A stretch of 6,156 bases of DNA from an uncultured Clostridium sp. Its GTDB lineage: Bacteria > Bacillota > Clostridia > Lachnospirales > Lachnospiraceae. Position numbers and translations under genes: made by a program. The notes beneath the pieces are model-generated. The model searched no databases. It saw nothing but the letters and a program-made list of their open reading frames with translations, and was not told the DNA's origin. Positions 5,061-6,156 of this stretch are shown here, in pieces (position 1 is the stretch's first letter; each line of letters opens with the position of its first letter). Location of the stretch: positions 1 through 6,156 of the forward strand of contig CABVBU010000055.1 in assembly GCA_902496665.1 (NCBI GenBank), given 5' to 3'.

Positions 5061-5968
5061 GAAAAAGAATGCATGTCGGGTTTTTCATGCTGTTGTTCTA
5101 TCTGATCTTTGCAGTCACAGCACTTCCGATCACCGCGAAAGCTGACATGGGGCCAAAGCCCTCGGTTCGCATCCAGTTCAAAAATATGGGCGATGACCCG
5201 TGCTATGGCACGCTGCTTTCAAAAGAGAAATGCACAGGACCTGCGCGCGTCTGGGACGGGACCGCAAGAAATGAACAGCTCTATGATCTTGACCGGAGCA
5301 TATGGAAAGCTTTTGTAGATTACAAAGATCCTGACGGATATTATTTCCTGCAGAGGGGCTGGACGGTAAGCGAAACAGGCGAGATCGCCTGGACCTATTA
5401 TCCACCGCAGGATTTTAAGATCCTCCTTTATTATCCGGAAACCGGGACCTTTGTTTCAAGCGGAAGCTACGAGCGTTATGCATTTGATACCTATTACACC
5501 GTGGACATGGAAGGAGTCCAGATCGGATCCGTGGAATACAATGAGGGCCTGAGCACGAACGAGCGGATCAACGCATACCGCTCATATAATTATCGAATGG
5601 AACTTTTATCACTCACGATCCGCATCTTTCTTACGATCGCAATTGAAATGGCAGTCGCGCTGTTGTTTGGCTTCCGGCGGAAAAAGCAGCTGCAGATCCT
5701 TGCGCTTGTGAATATCACGACACAGCTTCTCTTAAATCTGCTTCTCAACATCATTCATTACAATTCCGGTCCGTTAGCCTTTGTCATAAGTTATGTCTTT
5801 TTCGAGGTCATAGTCTTTGCGCTGGAGGCAGGTCTGTATTGCAGGCTTCTGAAGAAAGTATCCGAAAAGAAGGAGAACTGGTACTACGTTCTCTATTCGT
5901 TTGTCGCGAATTCAGCATCGTTCTGGGCTGGATATTATCTTGCGACAGTATTACCGGGAATCTTTTAA
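5057..5968 (+). CDS. Uncharacterised exported protein with four C-terminal membrane helices
   Basis: The 303-residue protein begins with a Sec-type signal sequence: basic MRKRMH, a hydrophobic core at about 8-25, and a likely signal peptidase I site after ITAKA (25-29). The mature part would start with DMGPKPSV and continue to about residue 182 as an extracytoplasmic domain rich in Tyr, Asp and Gly. It contains two cysteines (49 and 59) that could form a disulfide. Four hydrophobic helices follow at about 185-206, 212-234, 239-261 and 277-299. Basic loops after helix 1 (RRKK, 207-210) and helix 3 (RLLKKVSEKK, 263-272) place those loops in the cytoplasm, consistent with an outside N-terminal domain. 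Glu197, Glu250 and Glu257 lie within predicted helices. Expression signals are strong: promoter at 4959 and AAAGGAGG eight bases from the ATG. I do not recognise a family with a known function. A sensory or transport-accessory role is only a guess. Confidence 0.85.
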   Translation: MRKRMHVGFFMLLFYLIFAVTALPITAKADMGPKPSVRIQFKNMGDDPCYGTLLSKEKCTGPARVWDGTARNEQLYDLDRSIWKAFVDYKDPDGYYFLQRGWTVSETGEIAWTYYPPQDFKILLYYPETGTFVSSGSYERYAFDTYYTVDMEGVQIGSVEYNEGLSTNERINAYRSYNYRMELLSLTIRIFLTIAIEMAVALLFGFRRKKQLQILALVNITTQLLLNLLLNIIHYNSGPLAFVISYVFFEVIVFALEAGLYCRLLKKVSEKKENWYYVLYSFVANSASFWAGYYLATVLPGIF

Positions 5969-6033
5969 GCGCAAACCCGGACACCAACGGAGTTTTCCAT
6001 ATGTTTGCAAGATCACTGCGTATGTTATGCAGT

Positions 6034-6070
6034 AAAAAATCCCAGGAGTCTTCTCAGATTCCCGGGATTT
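6034..6070 (-). terminator. Intrinsic terminator of tRNA-Met
   Basis: AAATCCC (6037-6043) pairs with GGGATTT (6064-6070). After one A-C mismatch, GGA (6045-6047) pairs with TCC (6060-6062). On the minus strand this hairpin ends in a run of U (complement of 6034-6039) just after the tRNA-Met 3' end. On the plus strand only TTT follows, so it would be a weak terminator for the membrane-protein gene. No better plus-strand terminator is visible in 5969-6033. Confidence 0.75.
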
Positions 6071-6077
6071 CCAATCG

Positions 6078-6151
6078 TAGCGGAAGGGAGATTTGAACTC
6101 TCGACACCACGGGTATGAACCGTGTGCTCTAGCCAACTGAGCTATTCCGCC
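6078..6151 (-). tRNA. tRNA-Met, elongator (anticodon CAU)
   Basis: The minus strand folds into a full cloverleaf. The acceptor stem is 6151-6145 with 6085-6079, closing with a G1-U72 pair, and the discriminator A is at 6078. The D stem is GCTC/GAGC. The anticodon stem is CACGG/CCGTG with loop TTCATAC, and anticodon CAT falls at 6117-6115. The T loop is TTCAAAT. The T stem (GAGAG/CTCCC) has one A-C mismatch at positions 50-64. The anticodon stem lacks the three consecutive G-C pairs and the mismatched 1-72 pair of initiator tRNA, so this is elongator tRNA-Met. A tRNA-Ile modified to read AUA also has a CAU anticodon and is a minor alternative. CCA is not encoded. The promoter lies outside the window. 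Confidence 0.92.
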
Positions 6152-6156
6152 ATGAT

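Noticed and set aside
1..6156. Search by eye for CRISPR arrays, insertion sequences, integrase attachment sites and phage genes
   Set aside because: No spaced repeat array, transposase-like frame or terminal inverted repeats were seen. Neither tRNA gene is followed by a duplicated 3' end within the window.

Overview
The window looks like chromosomal core DNA of a moderate-GC Clostridia member (Bacillota), most likely from or near Lachnospiraceae. This is inferred from strong AGGAGG-type ribosome binding sites, a Mini-ribonuclease III gene (a mainly Bacillota family), Bacillota-like tRNAs without encoded CCA, and the gene order ispF-cysS-mrnC-rlmB. That order is a shortened form of the Bacillus subtilis ispD-ispF-gltX-cysE-cysS-mrnC-rlmB cluster. 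No species can be named from the sequence alone.

Layout. Positions 1-98 hold the first 32 codons of a minus-strand gene that runs off the left edge. An AT-rich divergent spacer follows, carrying the promoter of a plus-strand tRNA-Thr(GGU) gene (304-376) that ends in its own terminator. A second, bidirectional terminator (482-520) separates it from a convergent minus-strand operon. Read from right to left, that operon is: a diacylglycerol/lipid kinase-family gene (4757-3831), ispF (3810-3259), cysS (3147-1738), mrnC (1753-1277) and rlmB (1287-541). The last three overlap each other and the rest are closely spaced, so they are probably co-transcribed. The products join isoprenoid precursor synthesis (IspF), cysteine charging (CysS), 23S rRNA maturation (Mini-III) and 23S rRNA 2'-O-methylation (RlmB), with a possible lipid kinase at the head.

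The 299-base divergent spacer (4758-5056) is rich in candidate regulatory sites. Leftward it has a TATAAT box preceded by three TTTAG repeats exactly 11 bp apart, plus two adjacent palindromes downstream. Rightward it has a TTGTCA-N18-TATAAT promoter whose -35 lies in a perfect palindrome, and a 14-codon leader ORF whose stop overlaps the start of the next gene. That gene (5057-5968) encodes an uncharacterised secreted-domain protein with four C-terminal membrane helices. The window ends with a minus-strand elongator tRNA-Met(CAU) and its terminator.

Most of the window is ordinary housekeeping DNA. The points most worth a second look are the unknown membrane protein with its coupled leader ORF, the phased repeats upstream of the lipid-kinase operon, the altered nucleotide-binding motifs of that kinase-like protein, and a three-cysteine tail on IspF. 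I found no convincing new multi-gene system, mobile element or CRISPR array.
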